Positions 7,838 through 16,030 of a stretch of 35,000 nucleotides of DNA are shown in pieces. A model generated the notes under the pieces. The model did not search any database. It worked only from the letters and a program-made list of their open reading frames with translations, and was not told where the DNA came from. Both the position numbers and the translations under genes were made by a program. Source of the stretch: Symbiodinium natans (taxonomy: Eukaryota; Sar; Dinophyceae; Suessiales; Symbiodiniaceae); NCBI GenBank assembly GCA_905221605.1, contig CAJNDS010002218.1, forward strand, positions 270,001 to 305,000. Reading direction: 5' to 3'. Numbering within the stretch: the first letter of the stretch is position 1; every line of letters starts with the position of its first letter.

Positions 7838-7903
7838 CCTTGCTGGCCTCGCTGGCTTCCAGCCCGACGCCAGGGCCAGCACCGCCAGGGCGGATGCGGC
7901 TGC
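7838..7903 (-). CDS. candidate exon, Ala-rich helix
   Basis: Minus strand, 66 nt: acceptor GAGTGCCAG|GCA, donor GCAAGG|GTTTTC. One frame reads AAASALAVLALASGWKPARP, an alanine/leucine helix with a basic end (part of a TPR-like helix or a membrane-like segment). The phases (0 to 0) do not match exon 7351-7435 as drawn, so an intervening exon or another frame is needed. Confidence 0.33.
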
Positions 7904-7920
7904 CTGGCACTCTTAGGGTC

Positions 7921-8135
7921 TAGGGTTTAGGGTTTAGGGTTCAGGGTTTAGGGTTCAGGGTTTAGGGTTTAGGGTTTAGGGTTTAGGGTTTAGGGTTCAG
8001 GGTTTAGGGTGTAGGGTGTAGGGTTTAGGGTTTAGGGTTTAGGGTTTGGGGTTTAGGGTTTAGGGTTTGGGGTTTAGGGTTTAGGGTTTAGGGTTTAGGG
8101 TTTAGGGTTTGGGGTTTAGGGTTTAGGGTTTAGGG
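7921..8135. repeat. long TTTAGGG array with variants
   Basis: About 30 heptamers; TTCAGGG, TGTAGGG and TTTGGGG variants are interspersed rather than blocked. Confidence 0.95.
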
Positions 8136-8245
8136 CTTCGTGTTTCGGAGGATCCCAAAAAGTATTTCCCCTTCAGGGGTACCGAAGAGTGACTCCCTTA
8201 GTGGCAGAGGGCACTATTTGGGGGCTCTACTTATTGGTAAGGGCT

Positions 8246-8310
8246 TAGGGTTTAGGGTTTAGGGTTTAGGGTTTAGGGTTTAGGGTTTAGGGTTTAGGGT
8301 TTAGGGTTGA
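8246..8310. repeat. TTTAGGG telomere-like array
   Basis: Nine units. The preceding island 8136-8245 contains GAAGAGTGACTCC (8184-8196), whose exact reverse complement lies at 8505-8517. Confidence 0.93.
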
Positions 8311-8512
8311 GGGTCTGGGGGCTTAGTGGCTCAGGGGCTGGGGGTTCGGGGCTTCGGGGTTCGCCAACTTAGGGTTCCCCCAAACATAAGCCCAAATTCG
8401 CGAACATTTACAGACTGGGCCCTAAATTCGAAACTCTCGACGCAAAGAACTTGCGACTGTCGTTTGCGCAGGACCTACATTTCTGGTTGGTTCTCGAGAC
8501 TTTTGGAGTCAC

Positions 8513-8561
8513 TCTTCAGTTATCTCAATGGGAAGGGCGCCGGAGGAGAAAGCTCCTGCGA
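8513..8561 (-). CDS. candidate exon, strand uncertain
   Basis: Minus: strong pyrimidine tract and acceptor CGCTTCCCTCCTCAG|TCG, peptide AGAFSSGALPIEITE, donor GAAGA|GTGACTCC. Plus is also open across 8470-8575 (DLHFWLVLETFGVTLQLSQW). The phase does not match exon 8880-8942 directly. Confidence 0.22.
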
Positions 8562-8591
8562 CTGAGGAGGGAAGCGGAGGGTTGAGGGTGT

Positions 8592-8642
8592 AGGGTTTAG
8601 GGTTTAGGCTTAGGGTTTAGGGTTTAGGGTTTAGGGTTTAGC
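8592..8642. repeat. short TTTAGGG array
   Basis: About six units with one CTTAGGG and TTTAGCG ends. The unique bases 8643-8720 that follow show no exon. Confidence 0.88.
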
Positions 8643-8814
8643 GTTTAGCGCACAATTGGCCAGGGAGGCATGGGAGTGTGAGGGTGGCAGGAAGTAGGAC
8701 TTAGGGTTTTCGGGTTTAGGGCCTAAACCCTAAACCCTAATTAAACCTTAAACCCTACACCCCAAAAACTAACCCCAAACCCCGAAGCGTCAACTTCCGG
8801 AAGGTTTTGCTTTA

Positions 8815-8870
8815 AACCCTAAACCCTAAAACCTAAACCCTAAACCCTAAACCCCAAACCCTAAACCCTT
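8815..8870. repeat. CCCTAAA telomere-like array
   Basis: About eight units, immediately after the donor of exon 8880-8942. Confidence 0.9.
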
Positions 8871-8879
8871 CCAGGGCAC

Positions 8880-8942
8880 CTGAGCGAAGTTCCCGTCGGC
8901 GAGACAGCCCGCGGCATCGGCAAGGCGGTCTGTGGCCAACTC
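8880..8942 (-). CDS. exon: TPR-like helix pair
   Basis: Minus-strand exon of 63 nt, phase 0 to 0: acceptor CTTTGCAAG|GAG, donor GCTCAG|GTGCCC. It encodes 21 residues, ELATDRLADAAGCLADGNFA plus Gln; the spacing A..RLADAAGCLADGNFA is that of a TPR unit (the GNFA turn between helices). It joins exon 9259-9359 in frame as ...LLKQE-ELATD. Flanked by CCCTAAA and TTTAGGG. Confidence 0.47.
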
Positions 8943-8952
8943 CTTGCAAAGA

Positions 8953-9232
8953 GGGTTTAGGGTTTAGGGTTTTGGATTTAGGGTTTAGGGTTTGGGGTTT
9001 AGGGTTTGGGGTTTTGGGTTTAGGTTTAGGGTTTAGGGTTTAGGGTTTAGAGCTTAGGGCTTAGGGCGTAGGGTTTAAGGTTTAAGGTTTAGGGTTTAGG
9101 GTTTAAGGCTTAGGGCGTAGGGTTTAGGGTTTAGGGATTAGGGCTTGGGGTTTAGGGTTTAGGGTTTAGGGTTTAGGGTTCAGGGTTTAGGGTTTAGGGC
9201 TTAGGGCTTAGGGCTTAGGGCTTAGGGCTTAG
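8953..9232. repeat. mixed TTTAGGG array ending in CTTAGGG block
   Basis: Canonical and variant heptamers (TTTGGGG, TTTAAGG, GCTTAGG) with a terminal block of CTTAGGG at about 9197-9232. It fills nearly the whole inferred intron 8943-9258 in one orientation, so this intron breaks the inverted-ends rule. Confidence 0.93.
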
Positions 9233-9258
9233 GATCTTCTATGGTTTAAGGCTGAAAC

Positions 9259-9359
9259 CTCTTGCTTCAGCAGTGCCCCCCGCCTTGTGGCGCCAAGGAA
9301 CGCTGCGCCGCGCCACCGGGCAACGCAGGGGCGGCCGGCGCCCTGGCCCAGAAAGATGT
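9259..9359 (-). CDS. exon of TPR-SET gene
   Basis: Minus-strand exon: acceptor CCTTTAAAG|AC (or the internal GGGCCAG|GGC at 9342), donor CAAGAG|GTTTCAG, ending in phase 0. The peptide DIFLGQGAGRPCVARWRGAA continues FLGATRRGALLKQE. The final helix leads in frame into the TPR-like exon 8880-8942. The plus strand is also open (ERCAAPPGNAGAAGALAQKD), but the minus splice sites and phase join are better. Confidence 0.45.
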
Positions 9360-9391
9360 CTTTAAAGGAACCCCCTGGAACCCCTTCAGGG

Positions 9392-9559
9392 TTTAGGGTT
9401 TAGGGTTTAGGGTCTAGGGTTTAGGGTTTAGGGTTTAGGGTTTAGGGTTTAGGGTTTAGGGTTTAGGGTTTAGGGTTTAGGGTTTAGGGTTTAGGGTTTA
9501 GGGTTTAGGGTTTAGGGGTTAGGGTTTAGGGTTTAGGGTTTAGGGTTTAGGGTTTAGGG
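9392..9559. repeat. TTTAGGG telomere-like array
   Basis: 24 units, nearly perfect (one TCTAGGG, one eight-base unit). Confidence 0.97.
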
Positions 9560-9727
9560 ACCCGAAACCTTCACGATCCCAAACCCGGATTGTCTGCCGG
9601 GGTACGGGCTTAGGGGCCCAGTGAGCTGGGTAAGAAGTGCCTCAAGGCTACAGAACCCTAAGCCCCAAATCCCAAACCCTGCTTACAGTGGCTACAGAGG
9701 GCGGGGCTCTGGGGTTTGGGGCTTAGG

Positions 9728-9792
9728 GGTTTAGGGTTTAGGGTTTAGGGTTTAGGGTTTAGGGTTTAGGGTTTAGGGTTTAGGGTTTAGGC
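9728..9792. repeat. TTTAGGG telomere-like array
   Basis: Nine units, ending in TTTAGGCTCAATGGCAC, the same junction word as at 474-490. The island 9660-9720 to its left has a possible 31-nt minus exon (SPALCSHCKQ, 9678-9708) whose phase would match exon 9259-9359; support is weak. Confidence 0.93.
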
Positions 9793-9799
9793 TCAATGG

Positions 9800-10412
9800 C
9801 ACCTTGATGCTTTCTGGAATTGGTGTTGCACTTTACAATGGGCGGCTACAGGCCTTGCACAGCATAGACTAGCAGGGATCTCGTATCTGGAATTGTTGGC
9901 GAATTTCGTTCTCATTGCAGGGGTCCTACCACCCATGGCGTTACCGCAGAACGGAATCCAGGGCAAAGAGTACATCGACCCGCTGCTTGAAGAAGGCCAG
10001 TTGTGTGCAATTAATCTCCGAGAGATGATCGTCACCTTCCAGGCCACAGCAAAGGCAGTCTCCAAGATTGCCGGCAGACAGGTTTGGCTTGCTCCTGCTC
10101 ATCACAAGCTTCGATGCTTGGACGTGCTCATCCCAGGATGTGTCCGTAAAGGCTTGTTGTACAGACCTGCAATGCAGGAAAATGAGAAGACTGGTCATCT
10201 GGTCTTGAGTCTCTTGGGCAGCTCTGCTGCAGGAGAGTTTCTGAGAAGTGCGGCACGGAAGACCCGTGACCAAAGGAGAAGGTGACAAGAAGTCCATCTT
10301 CAACAGGGCACACCAAAGGTGTGGAGACGAGGACTCGCCCGCGAGGCGCACATTGGGAGGGGTGGAGTCGCTACTGCAAGCTGGCCCACCCTCTCCCCTC
10401 AGGACCCGTTAA
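9800..10412. other. 600-bp unique island, possible coding fragment
   Basis: The longest repeat-free stretch outside the retroelement, flanked by TTTAGGG arrays in the same orientation. The plus frame from about 9893 to 10285 is open for 130 codons (for example QNGIQGKEYIDPLLEEGQLC), and a minus frame 9941-10351 is open for 136 codons. I recognise neither. Possible intron-like signals (TTGCAG near 9920, GGCCACAG near 10046) are present. It could be an inserted or retroposed gene fragment. Confidence 0.3.
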
Positions 10413-10415
10413 AGG

Positions 10416-10573
10416 TTTAGGGTTTAGGGTTTAGGGTTTAGGGTTTAGGGTTTAGGGTTTAGGGTTTAGGGTTTAGGGTTTAGGGTTTAGGGTTTTTTTT
10501 TGGTTTAGGGTTTAGGGTTTAGGGTTTAGGGTTTAGGGTTTAGGGTTTAGGGTTTAGGGTTTAGGGTTTAGGG
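10416..10573. repeat. TTTAGGG array with internal T run
   Basis: About 21 units split by nine consecutive T at 10493-10501, followed at 10574-10632 by a block of GGGGCTTA octamers. Confidence 0.95.
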
Positions 10574-10802
10574 GCTTAGGGGGCTTAGGGGCTTAGGGGC
10601 TCAGGGGCTTAGGGGCTTAGGGGCTTAGGGGGTTCAAGGGTTTCAGGGGTTTGAGAGTTTTAGGGGTTCGGGCTTTACGGGTTTTGGGGCGGGGCTTGTT
10701 GTCTGGGATTTCTGGGGTTTGGGGGATGAGAGGCTCTTCAGGTTTTTCTGTCCAGTGTCCAGGCCATCCCTAACGTGCCTGCCGTATGGCTTGACGCCTC
10801 TA

Positions 10803-10945
10803 AACCTGACCCTCGAAACCCTAGACCCTAGACCCTAGACCCTAGACCCTAAACCCTAAACCCTAAACCCTAAACCCTAAACCCTAAACCCTAAACCCTA
10901 AACCCTAAACCCTAAACCCTAAACCCTAAACCCTAAACCCTAAAC
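10803..10945. repeat. CCCTAGA block passing into CCCTAAA array
   Basis: Four CCCTAGA units, then about 15 canonical CCCTAAA. Confidence 0.94.
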
Positions 10946-10978
10946 TCTACCCTCTGACCCCCCCCTCTCCCCGGTGGC

Positions 10979-11049
10979 CTGCCAGTCTCCACTGCAATGG
11001 GCAGCTTCCGGCGCAAACGGCGACCGGGGAGCCGGCCATGAAGGTCATG
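10979..11049 (-). CDS. candidate exon, unassigned
   Basis: Island between CCCTAAA (left) and TTTAGGG (right). Minus: acceptor CAACAGCCCTCAG|C, peptide MTFMAGSPVAVCAGSCPLQW, possible GC donor CTGGCAG|GCC. Codons end mostly in G or C. The protein is not recognised. Confidence 0.28.
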
Positions 11050-11365
11050 CTGAGGGCTGTTGGGGGGGTTTAGGGTTTAGGGTTTAGGGTTTGGGGTTTG
11101 GGGTTTAGGGTTTAGGGCCTGTTATTAGTTATTAGGGTTTAGGGCTTCGGTTTTGGGTTTAGGGTTTAGGGTGTGGTGTTTCAGGGCTTCAGGGAAGGCA
11201 TGTTTTGGGGTTTCTAAGGTTCAGAAATGGAGGGATCTCAGGTTTTGTCGGATGTGCGGCTCAAGGTCCCTGTACCCCAAGATCGTCCTTTTGTCTCCTC
11301 TTGCTTCCCTCTTACTAACTTAAACCTGCTTTGGGGTCATGTAGGCTATGGGTTGGGATGTTCCC

Positions 11366-11438
11366 CTTATACTAACAGTCCTCAATACCGATTATAGTAC
11401 CCCCTGCTATCATCCCTGTTACGGACTGTTAGTATAAG
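11366..11438. repeat. fold-back element C, perfect 16-bp arms
   Basis: CTTATACTAACAGTCC at 11366-11381 and its exact reverse complement at 11423-11438. The 41-bp spacer is itself imperfectly self-complementary (CCGATTATAGTA against TGCTATCATCCC), so a long hairpin is likely. It carries no telomere-like repeat and lies within the unique stretch 11180-11515, which shows no exon. Confidence 0.85.
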
Positions 11439-11518
11439 TGTCTTGCAGTGGCTCAGGAGCCTCTGCTGCGGGCGCTGCGAAGGCTTGCGATTGGCTTGCT
11501 GATACTCGGTAGACCCTA

Positions 11519-11735
11519 AACCCTAAACCCTAAGGGTTTAGGGTTTAGGGGTTTAGGGTTTAGGGTTTAGGGATTAGGGTTTCGGGTTTCGGGTTTCGGG
11601 TTTAGGGTTTAGGGTTTAGGGTGTCAGTTTTAGAGTTTAGGGCTTAGGGCTGAGGGTTTAGGGTTAGAGGTTTAGGGTTTAGGGTCTAGGGTTTAGGGTT
11701 TCGGGTTTCGGGTTTAGGGTTTAGGGTTTAGGGCA
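11519..11735. repeat. mixed TTTAGGG/TTTCGGG array
   Basis: Heptamers with a block of TTTCGGG and several eight-base units; the left end switches from CCCTAAA to TTTAGGG at about 11534. Confidence 0.9.
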
Positions 11736-12200
11736 CGTGCTGCAGTTAAGCCGACGGAGTTCTACAACATAGACCCACCCCTCGTCCGGTACTTGGAGTA
11801 CCGCCCTGTTTTGCTTCCATCTTGATAGACATCTTGTTAAAGACAGCTTCAGGAGGGGTTCCCCCACAGAGGGTACGTCATACATTGGCTTCTACGTGGC
11901 TATCGAAGGGTACTTTAAGGGCTATGGCAGGGCCGCAGGGGGGAAATTACCCGTCTGAATCTGTCCTAGAACTTGTGCCAGTCAAGAGAGTGAAACGCAC
12001 GAGCCTGTACAAGCAGAGCCTTTCAGCTTCAGGTCAGTTTGGATCTTGGTCTTACGCATGATTACTTTGCAGCTGGCCTAGATCCTAGATCATGCCCCCT
12101 TTTCTGGTGCCCTAAACCATAAGGACTACACCACGAAGAGAGACCCAAAAACCGACTCAGAACCTAAGTTAACCCCCTAGGCCCGAAGCACTAAGCCCTC
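11736..12200. other. unique island, no gene assigned
   Basis: About 460 bp without repeats. It contains a small hairpin GGTACTTGGAGTACC (near 11790) and a plus frame 11822-12061 (GNYPSESVLELVPVKRVKRT) that I cannot assign. It may be intron or an inserted fragment. Confidence 0.25.
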
Positions 12201-12340
12201 GACCCTAAACCCTAAACCCTAAACCCTAAACCCTGTTAAATTGCCTCCAAAGACCAAGGTCTTGAAACTGCCTGAGCCAAGGGCTCGCCCTCTGCCTGCG
12301 TTCAAAAAACACTTCAAAGGTGCAGGTTGCAAGGGCTTTT

Positions 12341-12364
12341 GGGGGGGGGGGGGGGGGGGGGGGG
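12341..12364. repeat. 24-base G homopolymer
   Basis: 24 consecutive G following AAGGGCTTTT. The island to its left (12240-12330) is open on both strands (plus KTKVLKLPEPRARPLPAFKK; minus AEGEPLAQAVSRPWSLE). Confidence 0.97.
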
Positions 12365-12395
12365 AAATCTGCTTCTTCTTGGAGTGGGGTTTGGT

Positions 12396-12530
12396 GTTTC
12401 GGGTTTAGGGGTTTAGGGGTTTAGGGTTTAGGGGTTTAGGGGTTTAGGGGTTTCGGGGTTTAGGGGTTTAGGGGTTTAGGGTTTAGGGGGTTTAGGGGTT
12501 TGGGGTTTAGGGTTTAGGGTTTAGGGGTTA
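12396..12530. repeat. TTTAGGGG octamer array
   Basis: A block of octamers with an extra G, interrupted by a few heptamers and one TTTCGGGG. Confidence 0.93.
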
Positions 12531-12638
12531 GCGTGTAGGGGCGACGGCCGGGCTGCAGGGGGTTGGTGGGGGCAAAGGTTGAGGACTCAGGGTTTACAGG
12601 TTTAGGGCTTGGGGCTTAGGGTTTACGGTTTAGGGTTG

Positions 12639-12715
12639 CCCTAAACCCTAAACCCTAAACCCTAAACCCTAAACCCTAAACCCTAAACCCTCAACCCTAA
12701 ACCCTAAACCCTAAA
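12639..12715. repeat. CCCTAAA telomere-like array
   Basis: Eleven units, one CCCTCAA. The island 12745-12860 to its right is open on minus (KAATSLFECALRSLTC) and on plus (VRDRSAHSKSDVAALRGLA). Confidence 0.93.
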
Positions 12716-12857
12716 CGCCAAGGGTAGTTTAGGGTTTAGGAGTAGGGCCAACGCAAAAAGACAGACGTGCGGCAGGTCAGAGATCGGAGTGCACATTCAA
12801 AAAGCGACGTGGCAGCCTTGCGGGGCCTGGCCTCTCCCTTCAAATGAGTGTGGGTAT

Positions 12858-12955
12858 CGGGTTTAGGGTTTAGGGTTTAGGGTTTAGGGTTTAGGGTTTA
12901 GGGTTTAGGGTTTAGGGTTTGGGGTTTGGGGTTTAGGTTTTAGGGTTTAGGGTCC
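12858..12955. repeat. TTTAGGG telomere-like array
   Basis: About 13 units with TTTGGGG variants near the right end. Next to it, CTACTTCAC (12962-12970) and GTGAAGTAG (13010-13018) form a 9-bp inverted repeat. Confidence 0.93.
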
Positions 12956-13377
12956 GAAGCTCTACTTCACCCCTGTGCCCCTTCTAAACCCCTGAACCCT
13001 AAAAAGCCCGTGAAGTAGCGAGCGGAGAGGCCCGACCCCTATGAACTGCTTCTTGCAGTTGGGGCTTAGGGCTTAGGGTTTAGGGGAGTCTCAAGTCGGT
13101 AGCGAAGCAACTGCGCTGGAGAACTGGCCCGTCCTGAGACGGAAGCTCTTGTCGCGCGGGCCCTTGGAGTAAGAACCTCCCGCTCTGCTCCTGTAACCCT
13201 AAACCCTAAACTCCTCAAGCCTAACCCTAAACCCCAAACCCCCAAAAAAAGCCCCAAAGCCCCCAAACCTGCACCCTCAACCCATAAACCCTGGGAGACC
13301 TACAGCGTTACAGCCCCTGATGCAGGCCTTCCGGGGCTTGCTACCGTTTGTCATGCAGACTCAGAAGAATTCGGTCC

Positions 13378-13490
13378 CTAAACCCTAAACCCTGAACCCT
13401 AAACCCCATACCCTAAACCCTAAACCCTAAACCCTAAACCCTAAACCCTAAACCCTAAACCCTAAACCCTAAACTAAACCCTTCATAAAT
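13378..13490. repeat. CCCTAAA telomere-like array
   Basis: About 15 units. The island 13295-13370 to its left is open on plus (MQAFRGLLPFVMQTQKNS) and on minus. Confidence 0.93.
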
Positions 13491-13574
13491 CCTTAAACCT
13501 AGGGTACAGTCAGCGTGGGGCAGCAGTGCGCCATCCACCCACCCTAAGCCCTACAAACCCTCAACACACCCTGA

Positions 13575-13668
13575 AACCCGCAACCCTAAACCCCAAACCC
13601 TAAACCCCAAACCCTAAACCCGAAACCCTAAACCCTAAACCCGAAACCCTAAACCCTAAACCCCAAAC
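13575..13668. repeat. CCCTAAA/CCCCAAA/CCCGAAA array
   Basis: Alternating variant heptamers. Confidence 0.9.
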
Positions 13669-13676
13669 ATACCTGC

Positions 13677-13722
13677 TTCCGTCGGCGTGCATGGCCGCTT
13701 GACGATGAGTCCGGTAAGCTCC
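13677..13722 (-). CDS. candidate exon, unassigned
   Basis: Minus: peptide LTGLIVKRPCTPTEA ending at a consensus donor AAGCAG|GTATGT, which then runs into TTTGGGG/TTTAGGG as in the TPR-SET introns; acceptor CCCTGGAG|CTT. The plus strand also has a consensus-like donor in the same island (TCCG|GTAAGC), so the strand is not certain. Confidence 0.3.
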
Positions 13723-13767
13723 AGGGCCCAAACCCTCAACCCTCATTGAAGAAAGCCTACCTAGGGG

Positions 13768-13910
13768 GATAGATTGGACCCTAAACCCTAAACCCTAAAC
13801 CCTAAACCCGAAACCCTAAACCCTAAACCCTAAACCCGAAACCCTAAACCCTAAAAACTAAACCCGAAACCCTAAGCCCTGAACCCTAAACCGAAATCTT
13901 GAATTCTAAA
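13768..13910. repeat. CCCTAAA/CCCGAAA array
   Basis: About 18 heptamers, several CCCGAAA. Confidence 0.9.
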
Positions 13911-14028
13911 CCCTGGGAGACCCTGGGGCCAAGGCCCTCTTCAAGCGGACTTGTGTGTGAAAAAAACGACTGGTTCGTGGGATCCCAAGAGAGGCCCCCC
14001 CCCCACAGAAGAAGGACCTGTAGGGCGG

Positions 14029-14160
14029 TTTAGGGTTTAGGGTTTAGGGTTTAGGGTTGAGGGTTTAGGGTTTAGGGTTTAGGGTTTAGGGTTTAGGGTT
14101 TAGGGTTTAGGGTTTAGGGTTTAGGGTTTAGGGTTTAGGGCTGAGGGCTGAGGGCTGAGG
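14029..14160. repeat. TTTAGGG array ending in GCTGAGG
   Basis: About 16 units followed by three GCTGAGG. The unique island 14161-14420 beyond it has open plus frames (SKTVGKSFGNAAPLLPSGVH) and an open minus frame; none is assigned. Confidence 0.93.
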
Positions 14161-15627
14161 ATGGTGGGGTCTAAGAGGGCTTTGGGTTTAGGGCTTCAGG
14201 AGCTTGGGATTCTAGGGTCTGTTAAGGTCAACTGGTGCCTCCATTTTCGGGGGGGATCCTGCCTTGGGATCCCAAGTACGACCTTCAAGACACAATCCCT
14301 TGGCATGCCTCCAGCAAAACCGTGGGCAAAAGCTTCGGCAACGCCGCACCCTTGTTGCCTTCAGGGGTTCATGATTTGAAGAAGCCTCAGGGCGACTGCA
14401 TGGCAACACGCCACCCCTAGCCCTAAACCCTGAACCCTAAACCCTAAACCCTAAACCACAAACCCCAAACACGAAACCCACCATAGGAACCGGATTGAGC
14501 TCCTTAAACGCCAAGTCAGAGCGAAGCACCTTGCGACCGCAACCCCCCCACTCACAAGTTTCAGGGTCATTCTCAAGTCTTCCTTATGCACCCTTCAAGT
14601 CGGGCTTTGGGGTTTAGGGTTCAGGGTTTAGGGTTTAGGGTTTAGGTGTAGGGCAAAGGTTTAGGGTTTTGGGCTTAGGGTTTAGGGTTTTGGGCTTAGG
14701 GCTTAGGGCTCAGGTCAGTCTAGGCTCCTCAGGGGTTTGGGGCTTAGGGCTCAGGGCTTCTGGGGGTTTAGTGCACAGCTTGGCTTTTGTGGTGTTTAGG
14801 TGTAGGGTTCAAGCTTAAGCCAATGCTCCACAAGGAAATGCCATGGTCGGAACTCTTGCGAGGGGGGGGGGGAGGGTATGTTGCCTTGTTGGCGGGGCCA
14901 TTGCCCAGGGTAGGCGCCCTGAAGGTTCCTAAACCCTAAAACCCTCAACCCTAAACCCTAAACTCTACACTAGGCCCTAAACCCTAAATCTTGGCTCTCA
15001 AAGTTGTGGATTTTGGGTTCACGGCCTCATCCGCAGCATGTTTCAAAGCATGGCTGCCAAGCAAGTTGGCTGCTGTTGCGGGCTTGGGATCAGACTTGCT
15101 GAAACATGTCGGCTTTGGTCATTCTAGGCTCTTGGTCTTAGGGTTGCACCCTAAAAACCCTAAAACTTAAACCTGAAACCCTAAACCTCACACAGGGTGC
15201 GCCATATGCAGGGCTTTAGAGGTGTTTACATGGGCTTCGGGTTCTGTAGGGGAGAAACCCAAAACCTCTCTCCCCCCCGAGCCCGAAACAGCCCAACAAC
15301 TGAACCCCACACAACCCAAGACCTAGCATCGCGAAACCTAAACCGACCCGAAAACCAACAAACGAGCTACACCCTAAACCCGAAACCCTACGTCTTGAAG
15401 GCCTCAACCCCGTGGAAGCAATACGTGGGACCAAGTGCCTTGAAAGCTGATCCCCTCAACCCTAAACCCTAAACCCTAAGCCCTAAACACTAAACTCTCT
15501 AAACCCCCAGACCCTCAACCCTAAACCCTAAACCCTAACGTTTCTTGAAACCGAGACCATCTGGGATTTTTCTTGGGGTTTAGGGCTGGGGTTAAGGGTT
15601 TAGGGATTTAGGGCGCCGCAATCCCAC

Positions 15628-15680
15628 AAAAGCGCGCCCTTCAAAAGAAGCTCCTCTGTACACCAGGTCGGTCAGGGTGG
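15628..15680 (-). CDS. candidate exon, unassigned
   Basis: Minus, 53 nt: acceptor CTCCACCCCAG|CC, peptide TLTDLVYRGASFEGRAF, donor GCTTTT|GTGGGA. Of the islands in 14-16 kb this reads most like protein, and the minus splice sites are good. Unrecognised. Confidence 0.33.
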
Positions 15681-15734
15681 CTGGGGTGGAGGCTCTCCAG
15701 TTGGCTCGTGTTAGGGGTTTAGGGGATTAGGGTT

Positions 15735-15838
15735 TAGGGTTTAGGTTGAGGGTTGAGGGTTTAGGGTTTAGGGCTTAGGGTTTAGGGTTTAGGGTCTAGG
15801 GTTTAGGGTTTAGGGTTTAGGGTTTAGGGTTTAGGGTT
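15735..15838. repeat. TTTAGGG telomere-like array
   Basis: About 14 units with TTGAGGG, CTTAGGG and TCTAGGG variants. Confidence 0.93.
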
Positions 15839-15953
15839 CAGCATCTCATATTTTGCCTTTAAAATTGAAAAATACGACCCCCCCTTGACCAAAACTAGGC
15901 TGTGAAAAGGTCGCGGGGGCGGCCCTTCATCAGAATTGAGGGTTAAAAGCCCT

Positions 15954-16020
15954 GAAACATCCTGAAAAACATTGAACCTTGAAAAACACTGAAAAACTCT
16001 GAAAAACCTTGAAAAAAGTC
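15954..16020. repeat. TGAAAAACCT-type short tandem repeat
   Basis: About six degenerate copies of a 10-13 bp unit (CCTTGAAAAACACTGAAAAA type) directly preceding the 30-bp minisatellite. Confidence 0.75.
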
Positions 16021-16030
16021 GGGGAAAAGG

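Larger units (their letters stand above)
309..9359 (-). other. multi-exon TPR-SET methyltransferase gene, 3' part missing
   Basis: Gene-level entry for the exons listed separately below. Seen: a series of 34-132 nt segments, each open in a frame that usually joins to the next, separated by introns built of CCCTAAA/TTTAGGG arrays. The family call rests on the SET-domain start at 865-961, on the in-frame lead-in exon at 1366-1437, and on TPR-like helices upstream (for example 8880-8942, 5001-5100, 3735-3813). Known: TPR-SET proteins carry N-terminal TPR helices followed by a SET domain that methylates protein lysines using S-adenosylmethionine. Not seen: the catalytic NHS/C and ELTYDY-like SET motifs, which would lie off the left edge, and a certain start codon. 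Exon-exon joins are inferred from phase and are not all unique. Confidence 0.5.

Noticed and set aside
9678-9708. MYND-like zinc finger start (CSHCKQ) upstream of the TPR exons
   Set aside because: Only two cysteines in about ten residues are visible. The phase fits exon 9259-9359, but this is too little to name a domain, so it is only mentioned in passing.
14464-14600. Glutathione-transferase-like peptide DLAFKELNPVPMV on the minus strand
   Set aside because: The resemblance is a short N-terminal motif only. A contiguous alternative frame and a fully open plus strand exist, and the splice sites implied would leave a 26-nt intron.
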